Positions 8,028-14,902 are shown, counted from the first letter of the stretch. The stretch: 19,378 nt of DNA from an uncultured Clostridia bacterium (GCA_947167435.1 CAMVIC010000004.1:1-19378), one strand, 5' to 3'. A program made the numbers and translations. The notes: generated from the sequence alone by a model not told the origin.

Positions 8028-9620
8028 TCAGCCGCCGTTGTATTTTGGATCCAGCCAGATGAAGCTGTAGGCCAGATCGTCGTAGCCGAACTGCTGGCGC
8101 AGCAGGGCGAAGCGGGGCGTCAGGTTTTCCACGTAATAGTCCTGCTTCTGATACCAGGCGCGCACCTCGGGGCTGAGCTTGTCGGTGGGTTTGTAGCGCC
8201 AGTCGCCCAGGGAGGTGTCGGAGGAGACACTGTCGATCTCGCACTTGGGGGCCAGCTCGTGCATCCGCGCCACCTGCTCCTTGGGGATGGGCGTGAGACA
8301 GCCGATGTACAGACGCTCCAGATCGGTCAGGCCGTAGAGGGGCTCGATGGAGGTCAGATAGTCGCACATGCCGATGTTCAGGTGCCGCAGCTCGTGGAGC
8401 TGGGACAGCGGACTCAGGTCCGTGATGTTGGAATAGAACATCTCGATGTATTCCAGATGGGGGCAGGAGGCCAGGGGGCTCAGGTCGCCCAGGGGATTCA
8501 TGGCCACGATCAGCACCTCCAGGTCCGGCATAAAGCGGATAAAGGACAGGTCGGTGAGGGTTTCGTTGTGGCCCAGGTCCAGATATTTGCACTTGGTGCA
8601 GTATTGGAGGACCTGCACCTGCTCGTCGTCCAGCAGGCCGCCCTCGGAGGGCTTGGAGGCCAGTATTTTTTCAACGTCCGTGCGGACGCTGTAGCCGGTG
8701 CCGAACCAGATGCGCCAGATCACGTCCACGCCGGGCAGCTGGTCGCGGATCCGGGCCATGCTCTCGTTGCTCACGCCGCAGAAGTCCATATCCAGGGTCT
8801 GCAGCTGCTTCATGCAGCGGGCCACCCGCAGCACCTGGGCGCCCTCGTCGTAGATGGGGGTATGGTTCAGATCCAGAACCGTATCGCTCAGATTGTGGCT
8901 CTCGTCATAGAGGGTGAAGCTGTAGTGAAAGACGGCGTCCGGCGCGGCGGCCTGCAGCTGGGCGATCTCGTCCCAGCTGAGATGATTGGTCCGGGTATCG
9001 CTGCCCAGCTCCACGCTGCGCAGATCGGGCATGGCGCTCATGCACAGGGCGGCCTGGCCCACCTGGGAGGCAGTGAGGCGGCTCAGGTCCAGACTCTCGT
9101 CGTGGATGGAGCATTCGGTCCCGAAGAGGGTGAAGCGAAACGCCAGCTCCAGGTCCTGCTCGTTTTCCAGAAACTGCCTTGCGTCCGCCAGGGTCAGGCC
9201 CTCCCGCTCGCTGCCCAGGTCGATGCTCTGCAGCCCGGTCAGATGCCGGCGCAGCATCAGCACGCTGCGCACCTCCTCGGCGCTGCAGCGGCTCAGGTCC
9301 AGACTCGTCGTGCTCCGGTCCGCCGTTTGCCCGCCGGGCAGTGTGACGCTGTAGTTCACCTCCACCTGGGGGTGGGCCTGCGCCCAGGCCAGGATGGCGT
9401 CGTAACAGGTGCTGCCGCTCAGGTCCAGCCTGCGGAGATAGGGGAACTGGTCCAGCAGGGCCAGCTGCTCCTCCGTCAGGATGGCGGCGATCTCCTCGGC
9501 GTTATCCGGGTAGCGGGAGTTGTCCAGCATGATATACTGGGGCCCCTTGGGGTGGCTGCCGCAGCCGCACAGGGCCAGCAGCAGAAGCAGGGACAGGATC
9601 AGAATGCTTTTCTTTTTCAT
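8028..9620 (-). CDS. LRR lipoprotein 3 (paralogue family, function unknown)
   Basis: A 530-aa predicted lipoprotein (MKKKSILILSLLLLLALCGC, lipobox LCGC with Cys20). As in its paralogues, three units of about 70 residues (LRRLDL, LQSIDL, LRSVEL) lead to LQTLDMDFCGV, then WRIWFGTGYSVRTDVEKILAS, the segment CTKCKYLDLGHNETLTDLS, internalin-like LRRs (LEYIEMFYSNITDLSPLSQL, LRHLNIGMCDYLTSIEPLYG) and the tail ALLRQQFGYDDLAYSFIW. The ATG at 9620 is preceded by GGTGAGG, which overlaps the TGA of the glucosyltransferase gene. The two genes are 9 nt apart and should be one transcript, probably translationally coupled. A strong terminator follows. Function unknown; surface adhesion or ligand binding is the family-level expectation for LRR proteins, not something shown here. 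Confidence 0.86.
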   Translation of the reverse strand: MKKKSILILSLLLLLALCGCGSHPKGPQYIMLDNSRYPDNAEEIAAILTEEQLALLDQFPYLRRLDLSGSTCYDAILAWAQAHPQVEVNYSVTLPGGQTADRSTTSLDLSRCSAEEVRSVLMLRRHLTGLQSIDLGSEREGLTLADARQFLENEQDLELAFRFTLFGTECSIHDESLDLSRLTASQVGQAALCMSAMPDLRSVELGSDTRTNHLSWDEIAQLQAAAPDAVFHYSFTLYDESHNLSDTVLDLNHTPIYDEGAQVLRVARCMKQLQTLDMDFCGVSNESMARIRDQLPGVDVIWRIWFGTGYSVRTDVEKILASKPSEGGLLDDEQVQVLQYCTKCKYLDLGHNETLTDLSFIRFMPDLEVLIVAMNPLGDLSPLASCPHLEYIEMFYSNITDLSPLSQLHELRHLNIGMCDYLTSIEPLYGLTDLERLYIGCLTPIPKEQVARMHELAPKCEIDSVSSDTSLGDWRYKPTDKLSPEVRAWYQKQDYYVENLTPRFALLRQQFGYDDLAYSFIWLDPKYNGG

Positions 9621-9629
9621 CGTTTTACC

Positions 9630-11225
9630 TCACCAGGGCGAATCTTCGCCCAGCTTGACCACCAGCACCCCGTCCGTCAGCTGCATGCAGCCCGGGTCGG
9701 GATAGCAGGGCAGGGCGGCGACGGCCGGGTCCTCCTGCAGGGCGTTCCACTTGTCGTGGGGGCAGAAGACGGCGGGATTGTTTAGAATATAGCGGAAATA
9801 GGCCGCATAGGCGTTGTAATAGTACTCCGCGTGGGCGGCGGGGATGGCGCTGCCGCTCTCCGCGCCGGTGATGCGCCCGTAGTCGGCAAAGCCGTAGACG
9901 GCGTCATTGAGCTGCTCGCTGACGCCCACAAAGGCCAGCGGCGTCTCGCCGGGAACATAGTCCGGGTTCTGCTCCACGGCGGAGAGCACCCGGGTCATTA
10001 GAGAGAGGGTGGCCGAGGCCTCCAGGTCCTTTTTCACATAGAGGGCGTTGGCGGTCTGGGTGTTGCTCCACAGCAGCAGAGCCGCCAGCAGCGCCGCAAG
10101 GGCCCGGGCCGCCTTCCCGGCAGCGCCGGACTGCGCGGCATGGAAGGCCAGCAGCAGGGGCAGCAGATAGAGCAGCCAGAAGGCGTATTTCATCAGATCG
10201 TGCGCCTGGGCGCCCAGCAGCCGGGTCAGATTCGCCCCCAGGGGCAGCAGCAGCACCAGGGCCAGAAACAGCAGCTTTTCCGCCGGACCCATGCCCCGGC
10301 GCAGCAGCGCCCAGAGCAGCAGCACCGCGCCCAGCCCCGCCAGCAGCAGATTCAGCACCCGCAGCCCCCCGCCGAGAAAGGCGGCACCCGGGTCAAAGAA
10401 GGAGGCAGCCAGCTCTCCATACACGGCGGAAAGGCCGGACAGGAGCCCGGCGCCGCCCTGAAACGCCTGGGACACGCTGTTGTAGCTGCCCGTGTCGGTG
10501 CTGATGCCCCGGGCGGCCAGCAGCTTCAGCAGCAGAAAATACAGCAGTCCGCCCAGCAGCAGCATGCCGATGCCCTGCAGCCCCTTCCCGAACACCGCGC
10601 CGAAGCGCTCGGCGCGCAGCAGGGCGAGCAGGGAGCAGAGAATCAGCAGCGTGACGGTAACAGAAAGATAGCTCTGGTACAGGCCCAGGGTCCCGGCCAC
10701 GAAGAAGAGGCCCAGCGCGGAGCCCGCCCAGCCGAAGCGGTCCCACAGAAAGGCGGCGGCCACGGCGAACAGCAGGGCCAGCATGTCTGCGTCCAGCTCA
10801 TAGAGATAGGTGCCGGTCAGGGCGATGACGGTCAGATTCACCGTACAGATTCCCGCCAGCAGGCAGAGCAGCCCCGGGGAGCGGGCGCGGAAGAGCTTGG
10901 CCATCAGCCAGACGGCCAGGCCGATCCACAACAGGGCGAGCAGCCCGATCAGCCAGGGCATGGTGACGGCGCAGCGCACCGTGCGCCGGTAGAGCACCAC
11001 CAGGAAGCGGCCAAGCTGCAGCTTCCAGTAGTTCTCCACCCCGTCGGCATACAGGGCGTTGAGCACGTCATGGGAAAAAGCGCCGGACAGAAAGCCGTAG
11101 GCATGGGCGATCAGGCCCCAGAGAAAGGTGAAGAGCAGGCAGCACAGGCCGCGCCTGCGCTCTTCCTCCCGGGTCAGACCGTCCGACCAGTCCTCCGCCA
11201 GGCGGCGTTTGATGTTTTCCAGCAT
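9630..11225 (-). CDS. GtrII-like polytopic membrane glucosyltransferase
   Basis: A 531-aa integral membrane protein with about ten to twelve hydrophobic segments after a basic N-terminus (EERRRG, residues 21-26) and a hydrophilic C-terminal part of about 140 residues. I assign it to the GtrII-like glucosyltransferase family from the pattern of the first loop after TM1 (FSHDVLNALYADGVENYWKL, acidic Asp53), the YELDADMLALLFAV stretch and GLYQSYLSVTVTLLI. Relatives use a lipid-linked sugar to glycosylate cell-surface polymers on the outer face of the membrane. The start at 11225 has GGAG 8 nt upstream. The frame also reaches 11306, inside the neighbouring gene. No GtrA/GtrB flippase or bactoprenol glucosyltransferase is adjacent. 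It heads an operon with LRR lipoprotein 3. Donor and acceptor are unknown. Confidence 0.75.
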   Translation of the reverse strand: MLENIKRRLAEDWSDGLTREEERRRGLCCLLFTFLWGLIAHAYGFLSGAFSHDVLNALYADGVENYWKLQLGRFLVVLYRRTVRCAVTMPWLIGLLALLWIGLAVWLMAKLFRARSPGLLCLLAGICTVNLTVIALTGTYLYELDADMLALLFAVAAAFLWDRFGWAGSALGLFFVAGTLGLYQSYLSVTVTLLILCSLLALLRAERFGAVFGKGLQGIGMLLLGGLLYFLLLKLLAARGISTDTGSYNSVSQAFQGGAGLLSGLSAVYGELAASFFDPGAAFLGGGLRVLNLLLAGLGAVLLLWALLRRGMGPAEKLLFLALVLLLPLGANLTRLLGAQAHDLMKYAFWLLYLLPLLLAFHAAQSGAAGKAARALAALLAALLLWSNTQTANALYVKKDLEASATLSLMTRVLSAVEQNPDYVPGETPLAFVGVSEQLNDAVYGFADYGRITGAESGSAIPAAHAEYYYNAYAAYFRYILNNPAVFCPHDKWNALQEDPAVAALPCYPDPGCMQLTDGVLVVKLGEDSPW

Positions 11226-11271
11226 AAGCAGCACTCCATACGGATGTTTCCAATCAGGGGTATACACAGAC

Positions 11272-11300
11272 ATTATACTACAGATCCCACCGATTGGAAA
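11272..11300 (-). promoter_or_regulatory. Promoter of the glucosyltransferase-LRR 3 operon
   Basis: Minus strand TTTCCA (11295-11300), 17 bp, TATAAT (11272-11277). The -35 lies inside the 3' end of the upstream glycosylase gene. The consensus -10 makes it convincing; the -35 matches 4 of 6 positions. Confidence 0.6.
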
Positions 11301-12489
11301 GCCCATCTATTTCGCCGCAGCGATGGAAACGGGCCAGGCGGCGGACAGCCCCGCCCAGCGCGCGGTCCAGCTTTTTCGTCTGCCGAACGCCTACCTCCGG
11401 CCAGAAGTGTTTCACCGTGAGGATGCCGGCTTTCCCGTCGGCCGCCGCTTCGATCCGGCCCGCAAAGCGGTCTCCGTACAGCACGGGGAGGACGTAGTAG
11501 CCATATTTTCGCTTGGCGGCGGGGGTATAGATCTCCCAACTGTAGGAGAAATCGAACAGCGCCCCGATCAGCTTCCGGTCCCAGAGCATGGGGTCCAGGG
11601 GCGCGAGAAACTCACAGCGGGGCCGCATGTCCGCCGTGCCGGACAGGAGCGCCTCCAGCAGCGGCAGGTCCTCCCCGCGACAGAAGAGCGGCGGGGCGAG
11701 ACCCTCCACCCGAAGCTCCCGGATGAGACCCTTTTCCCGCAGGCGGACGAAGGAGGCCTTCCGCTCCTCCGGCTCCATGTCGATGCCCAGAAAGGCGTCG
11801 GACCGGCGGTCCCACAGCAGGCCCACCGCGCCGATGCGCCGCAGGATCCGCCAATCCAGAAAGTCGGTCCGCTCCGGGCAGGGGTCCGGTGCCGACAGCA
11901 CCGCCTCCGGTATGTGCCGCCGGGCCAGGTCGTAGAACTTCCGGGAGCCTTTTTTGTGGTGGATCACCAGCGTCCCGTCGGTGTACAGCTGTTCCAACAC
12001 CGAGCGGGCGGCGGGAGACCGGGAATGCCAATGGCCGCTCCAGTGCATGGAGGAGTGCCAGAAGATCTCTCCCGCTATGGGGAGCGTGTCGCTGCTGACC
12101 GGGCCGGCGGACTCGATATAGCGGAGCGCCTGCTCCTCCAGCGCCGCCAGGTCCGGGAACTGCCGGGCGTGTTCCCGGCTCCGGGCTCGGTAGGAGGCAA
12201 AGTGGGGCCAGTCCTCGGTGGGAAAGATGGACAGCTCTTTGTCGGAGTAGTCCACCAGCGCCCGGTCCTCATAGAGGAGCCGGGCCAGATCCTCTTTCCG
12301 GAAGCCCTTTACCCGGGACTGGAGCGTCAGTTCCGCGTTCTTCCCGCAGACGTCCACCGGGTCAAACTGGATGCAGCCCGCCTGGCGCACATAGGCCAGC
12401 GCCCCGGCCTTTCCTACAAAGCGGTGGGCTCCCAGGAGTCCCTGCTTGAGCAGCATGAATTGCCGTGCCTGCTGGCGGGACAGCTCCAT
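11278..12489 (-). CDS. YcaQ/AlkX-type winged-helix DNA glycosylase
   Basis: A 403-aa member of the HTH_42 (YcaQ, COG3214) family of winged-helix DNA glycosylases. These proteins excise bulky N-alkylated bases and unhook interstrand crosslinks. Landmarks: the N-terminal SRQQARQFMLLKQGLLG helix; the catalytic segment GCIQFDPVDV with Gln41-Phe42-Asp43; YSDKELSIFPTEDWPHF; and the C-terminal LAPLDPMLWDRKLI ... EIYTPAAKRKYGYYVLPVLY region typical of the family. The QxD motif places it with the E. coli YcaQ (AlkX) branch rather than the QxQ Streptomyces AlkZ branch. An AGGAGG lies 8 nt before the ATG at 12489. It is transcribed divergently from cysE with its own promoter. No antibiotic gene cluster is nearby, so a general alkylation-repair role is more likely than self-resistance. 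Confidence 0.88.
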   Translation of the reverse strand: MELSRQQARQFMLLKQGLLGAHRFVGKAGALAYVRQAGCIQFDPVDVCGKNAELTLQSRVKGFRKEDLARLLYEDRALVDYSDKELSIFPTEDWPHFASYRARSREHARQFPDLAALEEQALRYIESAGPVSSDTLPIAGEIFWHSSMHWSGHWHSRSPAARSVLEQLYTDGTLVIHHKKGSRKFYDLARRHIPEAVLSAPDPCPERTDFLDWRILRRIGAVGLLWDRRSDAFLGIDMEPEERKASFVRLREKGLIRELRVEGLAPPLFCRGEDLPLLEALLSGTADMRPRCEFLAPLDPMLWDRKLIGALFDFSYSWEIYTPAAKRKYGYYVLPVLYGDRFAGRIEAAADGKAGILTVKHFWPEVGVRQTKKLDRALGGAVRRLARFHRCGEIDGLSNRWDL

Positions 12490-12521
12490 TCAAAACGCCT
12501 CCTTTGTCCGGAGTTTTTTCC

Positions 12522-12550
12522 ATTATGAACCGATCGTCGCTTTTCGGCAA
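12522..12550 (-). promoter_or_regulatory. Promoter of the DNA glycosylase gene
   Basis: Minus strand TTGCCG (12545-12550), 17 bp, CATAAT (12522-12527), 33 nt before the ATG at 12489. It is adjacent to the divergent cysE promoter, with about 15 bp between the two -35 boxes. Confidence 0.55.
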
Positions 12551-12565
12551 GAGGTTTTTCTCCGG

Positions 12566-12594
12566 TTGACAGGCGCAGGGGGATACGGTATAAT
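12566..12594 (+). promoter_or_regulatory. cysE promoter (perfect sigma-A consensus)
   Basis: TTGACA (12566-12571), 17 bp spacer, TATAAT (12589-12594). The predicted start near 12601 gives a leader of about 98 nt before cysE. The promoter looks constitutively strong, which fits control after initiation. Confidence 0.9.
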
Positions 12595-12636
12595 AAATCC
12601 CCTAATCTCACAGTAGGAATTGGAGGAAGGCCGCCT

Positions 12637-12672
12637 ATGTACAGGCAGCGATGTTGCCCTCTTTGCATATAA
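12637..12672 (+). CDS. Cysteine-rich leader peptide [11 protein letters not shown] upstream of cysE
   Basis: An 11-codon ORF in the cysE leader, with a good ribosome binding site (GGAGGAAGG, 12622-12630) and a TAA stop at 12670-12672. Three of its 11 residues are cysteine: codons TGT and TGC at 12652-12657 and TGC at 12664-12666. It lies 26 nt upstream of cysE, which makes the precursor of cysteine. The Cys-Cys pair sits immediately before, and the third Cys codon inside, the 5' arm of the hairpin that masks the cysE ribosome binding site. By analogy with amino-acid-sensing leader peptides, I infer that ribosomes slowed at these codons report low Cys-tRNA. The peptide itself probably has no other job. 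A chance ORF is possible, but start signal, Cys content, position and hairpin all agree. Confidence 0.72.
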   Translation: MYRQRCCPLCI

Positions 12673-12687
12673 TACGATTGCAAAGAG
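12659..12687 (+). promoter_or_regulatory. Hairpin sequestering the cysE Shine-Dalgarno (translation attenuator)
   Basis: CTCTTTGCA (12659-12667) pairs perfectly with TGCAAAGAG (12679-12687), 11-nt loop. With a bulged A at 12688 the stem can extend to the GG at 12689-12690. The 3' arm contains the GAGAGG of the cysE ribosome binding site. No U-run follows, so this is not an intrinsic terminator. A competing upstream stem GGCAGC/GTTGCC (12644-12649/12653-12658) spans the Cys codons. A ribosome held at the first two Cys codons would cover the 5' arm and free the site. Confidence 0.65.
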
Positions 12688-12698
12688 AGGAACGAAGC

Positions 12699-13367
12699 AT
12701 GTTTGATGAATTGAAGGAAATGATCGCCGCCTACAAGGCCCGCGACCCGGCGGCACGCACGTCCATGGAAGTGCTGCTGCTCTATCCGGGGCTGAAGGCG
12801 GTGCTCAGTCATCGCCGGGCCCACTGGTGCTATGAGCACAATCTGAAATTCCTGGCCCGCGCAATTTCCCAGGCCAGCCGCCGCCGCACCGGGATCGAGA
12901 TCCATCCCGGCGCCAAGATCGGCAAGCGTCTGGTCATTGACCACGGCATGGGCATCGTCATCGGCGAGACTGCCGAGATCGGGGACGACTGCCTGATGTA
13001 TCACGGCGTCACCCTGGGCGGCACCGGCAAGGACGTGGGCAAGCGCCACCCCACCATCGGCAACAACGTACTGATCGGCACCGGCGCCAAGGTCCTGGGC
13101 CCCATCACCATCGGGGACAACAGCCGCGTGGCGGCAAACTCCGTGGTGCTCAAGGAAATTCCGGGGGACTGCACGGCGGTGGGTATCCCTGCCCGGGTGG
13201 TGCGACGCTCCGGTGAGAAGGTCAACTACGTCAGCGAAGTGGATCATGTGCGGGACGTGGCCGACCCGGTCAGCAGCGATCTGGCCGCCCTGCGGGAGGA
13301 GATCGCCAAGCTCAAAAGCCGGGAGAGCGAACTGGAATCCCCCACCGAAGACCATTATATTATATGA
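12699..13367 (+). CDS. cysE: Serine O-acetyltransferase
   Basis: Transfers acetyl from acetyl-CoA to L-serine, giving O-acetylserine, the direct precursor of cysteine. The 222-aa length matches the short Gram-positive form. After an alpha-helical N-terminus (to about residue 63) comes the left-handed beta-helix of hexapeptide repeats: [10 protein letters not shown], then [20 protein letters not shown] with the catalytic-type His82, [34 protein letters not shown], and AVGIPARVV. The C-terminal tail (about 180-210) is charged and helical. The start at 12699 is set by AGAGAGG 8 nt upstream; an upstream in-frame start at 12651 would overlap the leader ORF. It is monocistronic: strong promoter, Cys-rich leader peptide, then a terminator. 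No T-box (specifier loop, T-box sequence, terminator) is seen, although many Firmicutes sulfur genes use one. Confidence 0.95.
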   Translation: MFDELKEMIAAYKARDPAARTSMEVLLLYPGLKAVLSHRRAHWCYEHNLKFLARAISQASRRRTGIEIHPGAKIGKRLVIDHGMGIVIGETAEIGDDCLMYHGVTLGGTGKDVGKRHPTIGNNVLIGTGAKVLGPITIGDNSRVAANSVVLKEIPGDCTAVGIPARVVRRSGEKVNYVSEVDHVRDVADPVSSDLAALREEIAKLKSRESELESPTEDHYII

Positions 13368-13371
13368 ACCG

Positions 13372-13403
13372 AATCCCGAATCCGCAGCTGCGGATTCGGG
13401 ATT
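13372..13403 (+). terminator. Terminator of cysE
   Basis: A perfect 32-bp palindrome AATCCCGAATCCGCAG/CTGCGGATTCGGGATT, five bases after the stop codon, followed by TTCTGC. The U-tract is short but the stem is very stable. Confidence 0.75.
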
Positions 13404-13454
13404 TTCTGCGTGGATTGCTAACAGGAATTTAATATAGATTTAAGAAATTGCATC

Positions 13455-13483
13455 TTGACCCGCTGTGTCGTATCGCGTATAAT
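13455..13483 (+). promoter_or_regulatory. Promoter of the alpha-oxoamine synthase gene
   Basis: TTGACC (13455-13460), 17 bp, TATAAT (13478-13483). Just downstream, at the predicted start, is an inverted repeat AAAACTT-N7-AAGTTTT (13489-13495/13503-13509) that could be an operator. Confidence 0.8.
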
Positions 13484-13538
13484 TAGTTAAAACTTTTTAA
13501 ATAAGTTTTGATTCTACAGAGACTGAGAGGGAGCACCC

Positions 13539-14711
13539 ATGGATATTTTTGAAAAGTGCAGGAATTTCAGCCTGGCTAACGACTATCGGGCAAAGGGGGT
13601 TTATCCCTATTTCCACGCGCTGGAATCCCGGCAGGACGTGGAGGTCATCATGGAGGGCAAACGCCGCATCATGCTGGGCTCCAACAACTACCTGGGGCTG
13701 ACCACCGAGCCTGCCATCATCGAGGCGGGCATCAAAGCCTTTGAGAAATACGGCAGCGGCTGCTCCGGCTCCCGCTTCCTCAACGGAACCCTGGAGATGC
13801 ACCTGGAGCTGGAGGCGGAGCTGGCAAAGTTTGTGCACATGGAGGGCGCGGTGACCTTTTCCACCGGCTTTCAGTCCAACCTGGGCATCATCAGCGCCAT
13901 CGTGGGCCGGGGCGATTACGTGATTTGCGACCGGGAAAACCACGCCAGCATCTACGACGGCTGCAAGCTCAGCTACGGCAAGATGCTCCGTTACAGGCAC
14001 AACGACATGGCAGAGCTGGAGAGCCTGCTGCAGCGGGTGCCGGAGACGGCGGGGACGCTCATCGTCACCGACGGCGTTTTCTCCATGGGCGGCGACATTG
14101 CCAATCTGCCGGAGATCGTCCGGCTGGCCGAAAAGTACGGCGCCCGGGTGATGGTGGATGACGCCCACGGCCTGGGCGTCATCGGCGAGGGCGGCCGGGG
14201 CACTGCCAGCTACTACGGACTGGAGGACAAGGTGGACATCATCATGGGCACCTTCTCCAAGTCCCTGGCGAGCCTGGGCGGCTATATGGCGGCTTCCGAG
14301 AACGTGTGCGACTACGTGCGGCACAATTCCCGCCCCTTCATCTTCTCTGCCTCCATTCCGCCCGCCTCCTGCGCGGTGGCCCTGGCGGCCCTGCGGTATC
14401 TCGAGGCGCACCCGGAGCGGCCGGAGCGGCTTCGCGCCCTGTCCGCCTATGCCCGCGCCGGCTATAAGGCAAGGGGCCTTCACATCCGGGAATCGGAAAC
14501 GCCCATCATTCCCATCTACACCTATGAGGCGGAGAACACCCTCGTCAAGGCCAAGGAGCTGTATGACGCGGGCGTGTACGTAAATCCCGTCCTGCCTCCC
14601 GCCACCGCCCCGGGCGAGTGCCTGCTGCGCACAAGCTATATGGCCACCCACACCGAGGCCCTCATCGACGAGGCGGCGGACATCATGGCCAAAATCCTTT
14701 TGGCGCCTTAA
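13539..14711 (+). CDS. PLP-dependent alpha-oxoamine synthase, serine palmitoyltransferase-like
   Basis: A 390-aa fold-type I PLP enzyme of the family that condenses an amino acid with an acyl-CoA or acyl-ACP and loses CO2 (serine palmitoyltransferase, KBL, BioF). Seen: GSNNYLGL (47-54), SGCSGSRFLNGTLEMHLELE (73-92), stacking His135 in DRENHAS, DGVFSMGGDIANLPEIV, Asp207/His210 in VDDAHGLGVIGEGGRGT, and the PLP lysine Lys241 in GTFSKSLASLGGY. The GTFSKS form and the N-terminal GVYPYF...GSN...YLGL layout match serine palmitoyltransferases, as in Bacteroides, better than BioF (TFGK) or KBL (GTLGK). I infer an acyl-amino-ketone product such as a sphingoid base, but substrates are not proven. GAGAGGGAG precedes the ATG. 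No threonine dehydrogenase, biotin genes or acyl carrier protein lie beside it. It is separated from cysE by a terminator. Confidence 0.85.
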   Translation: MDIFEKCRNFSLANDYRAKGVYPYFHALESRQDVEVIMEGKRRIMLGSNNYLGLTTEPAIIEAGIKAFEKYGSGCSGSRFLNGTLEMHLELEAELAKFVHMEGAVTFSTGFQSNLGIISAIVGRGDYVICDRENHASIYDGCKLSYGKMLRYRHNDMAELESLLQRVPETAGTLIVTDGVFSMGGDIANLPEIVRLAEKYGARVMVDDAHGLGVIGEGGRGTASYYGLEDKVDIIMGTFSKSLASLGGYMAASENVCDYVRHNSRPFIFSASIPPASCAVALAALRYLEAHPERPERLRALSAYARAGYKARGLHIRESETPIIPIYTYEAENTLVKAKELYDAGVYVNPVLPPATAPGECLLRTSYMATHTEALIDEAADIMAKILLAP

Positions 14712-14860
14712 CGGTTCCGTCCCCCCTGCGGGTGACGAAACAGGCGCAAGGCCTCGTACAACTCGGCTTATCGTGTTTTTGCCGAGGCAAAGTCCCTCTG
14801 AACTCCCCCTGGCGTGCGATTGACTGAATGGTCACCTGGTCTGAGGAAAACCACAGAAAT

Positions 14861-14902
14861 ATGCAGACAGCCGACTCTTCCCGAAGAGCCGGCTGTCTGC
14901 AT
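14861..14902. terminator. Long hairpin between convergent genes, likely bidirectional terminator
   Basis: ATGCAGACAGCCG-a-CTCTTC (14861-14880), loop CC, GAAGAG-c-CGGCTGTCTGCAT (14883-14902): 19 pairs and one mismatch, placed between the plus-strand oxoamine synthase and the minus-strand oxidoreductase. U-tracts on either side are poor. The rest of 14712-14860 holds only a short CTCGGC/GCCGAG dyad (14762-14767/14781-14786). Confidence 0.55.

Noticed and set aside
4424..9785. Long plus-strand open frames opposite the three LRR genes
   Set aside because: Mirror-frame artefacts: their apparent repeats (VQVGQV, LQIGQAVEG) are the complement of the LRR codons on the real strand.
12601..12698. T-box riboswitch in the cysE leader
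   Set aside because: The leader is only about 98 nt, with no specifier stem, no T-box sequence and no intrinsic terminator before cysE.
12414..13355. 313-codon minus-strand frame opposite cysE
   Set aside because: Overlaps a certain cysE and its leader; no ribosome binding site and no recognisable domain.
13539..14711. Assignment of the oxoamine synthase as bioF
   Set aside because: The PLP-lysine motif is GTFSKS, not the BioF type, and no biotin genes are nearby.
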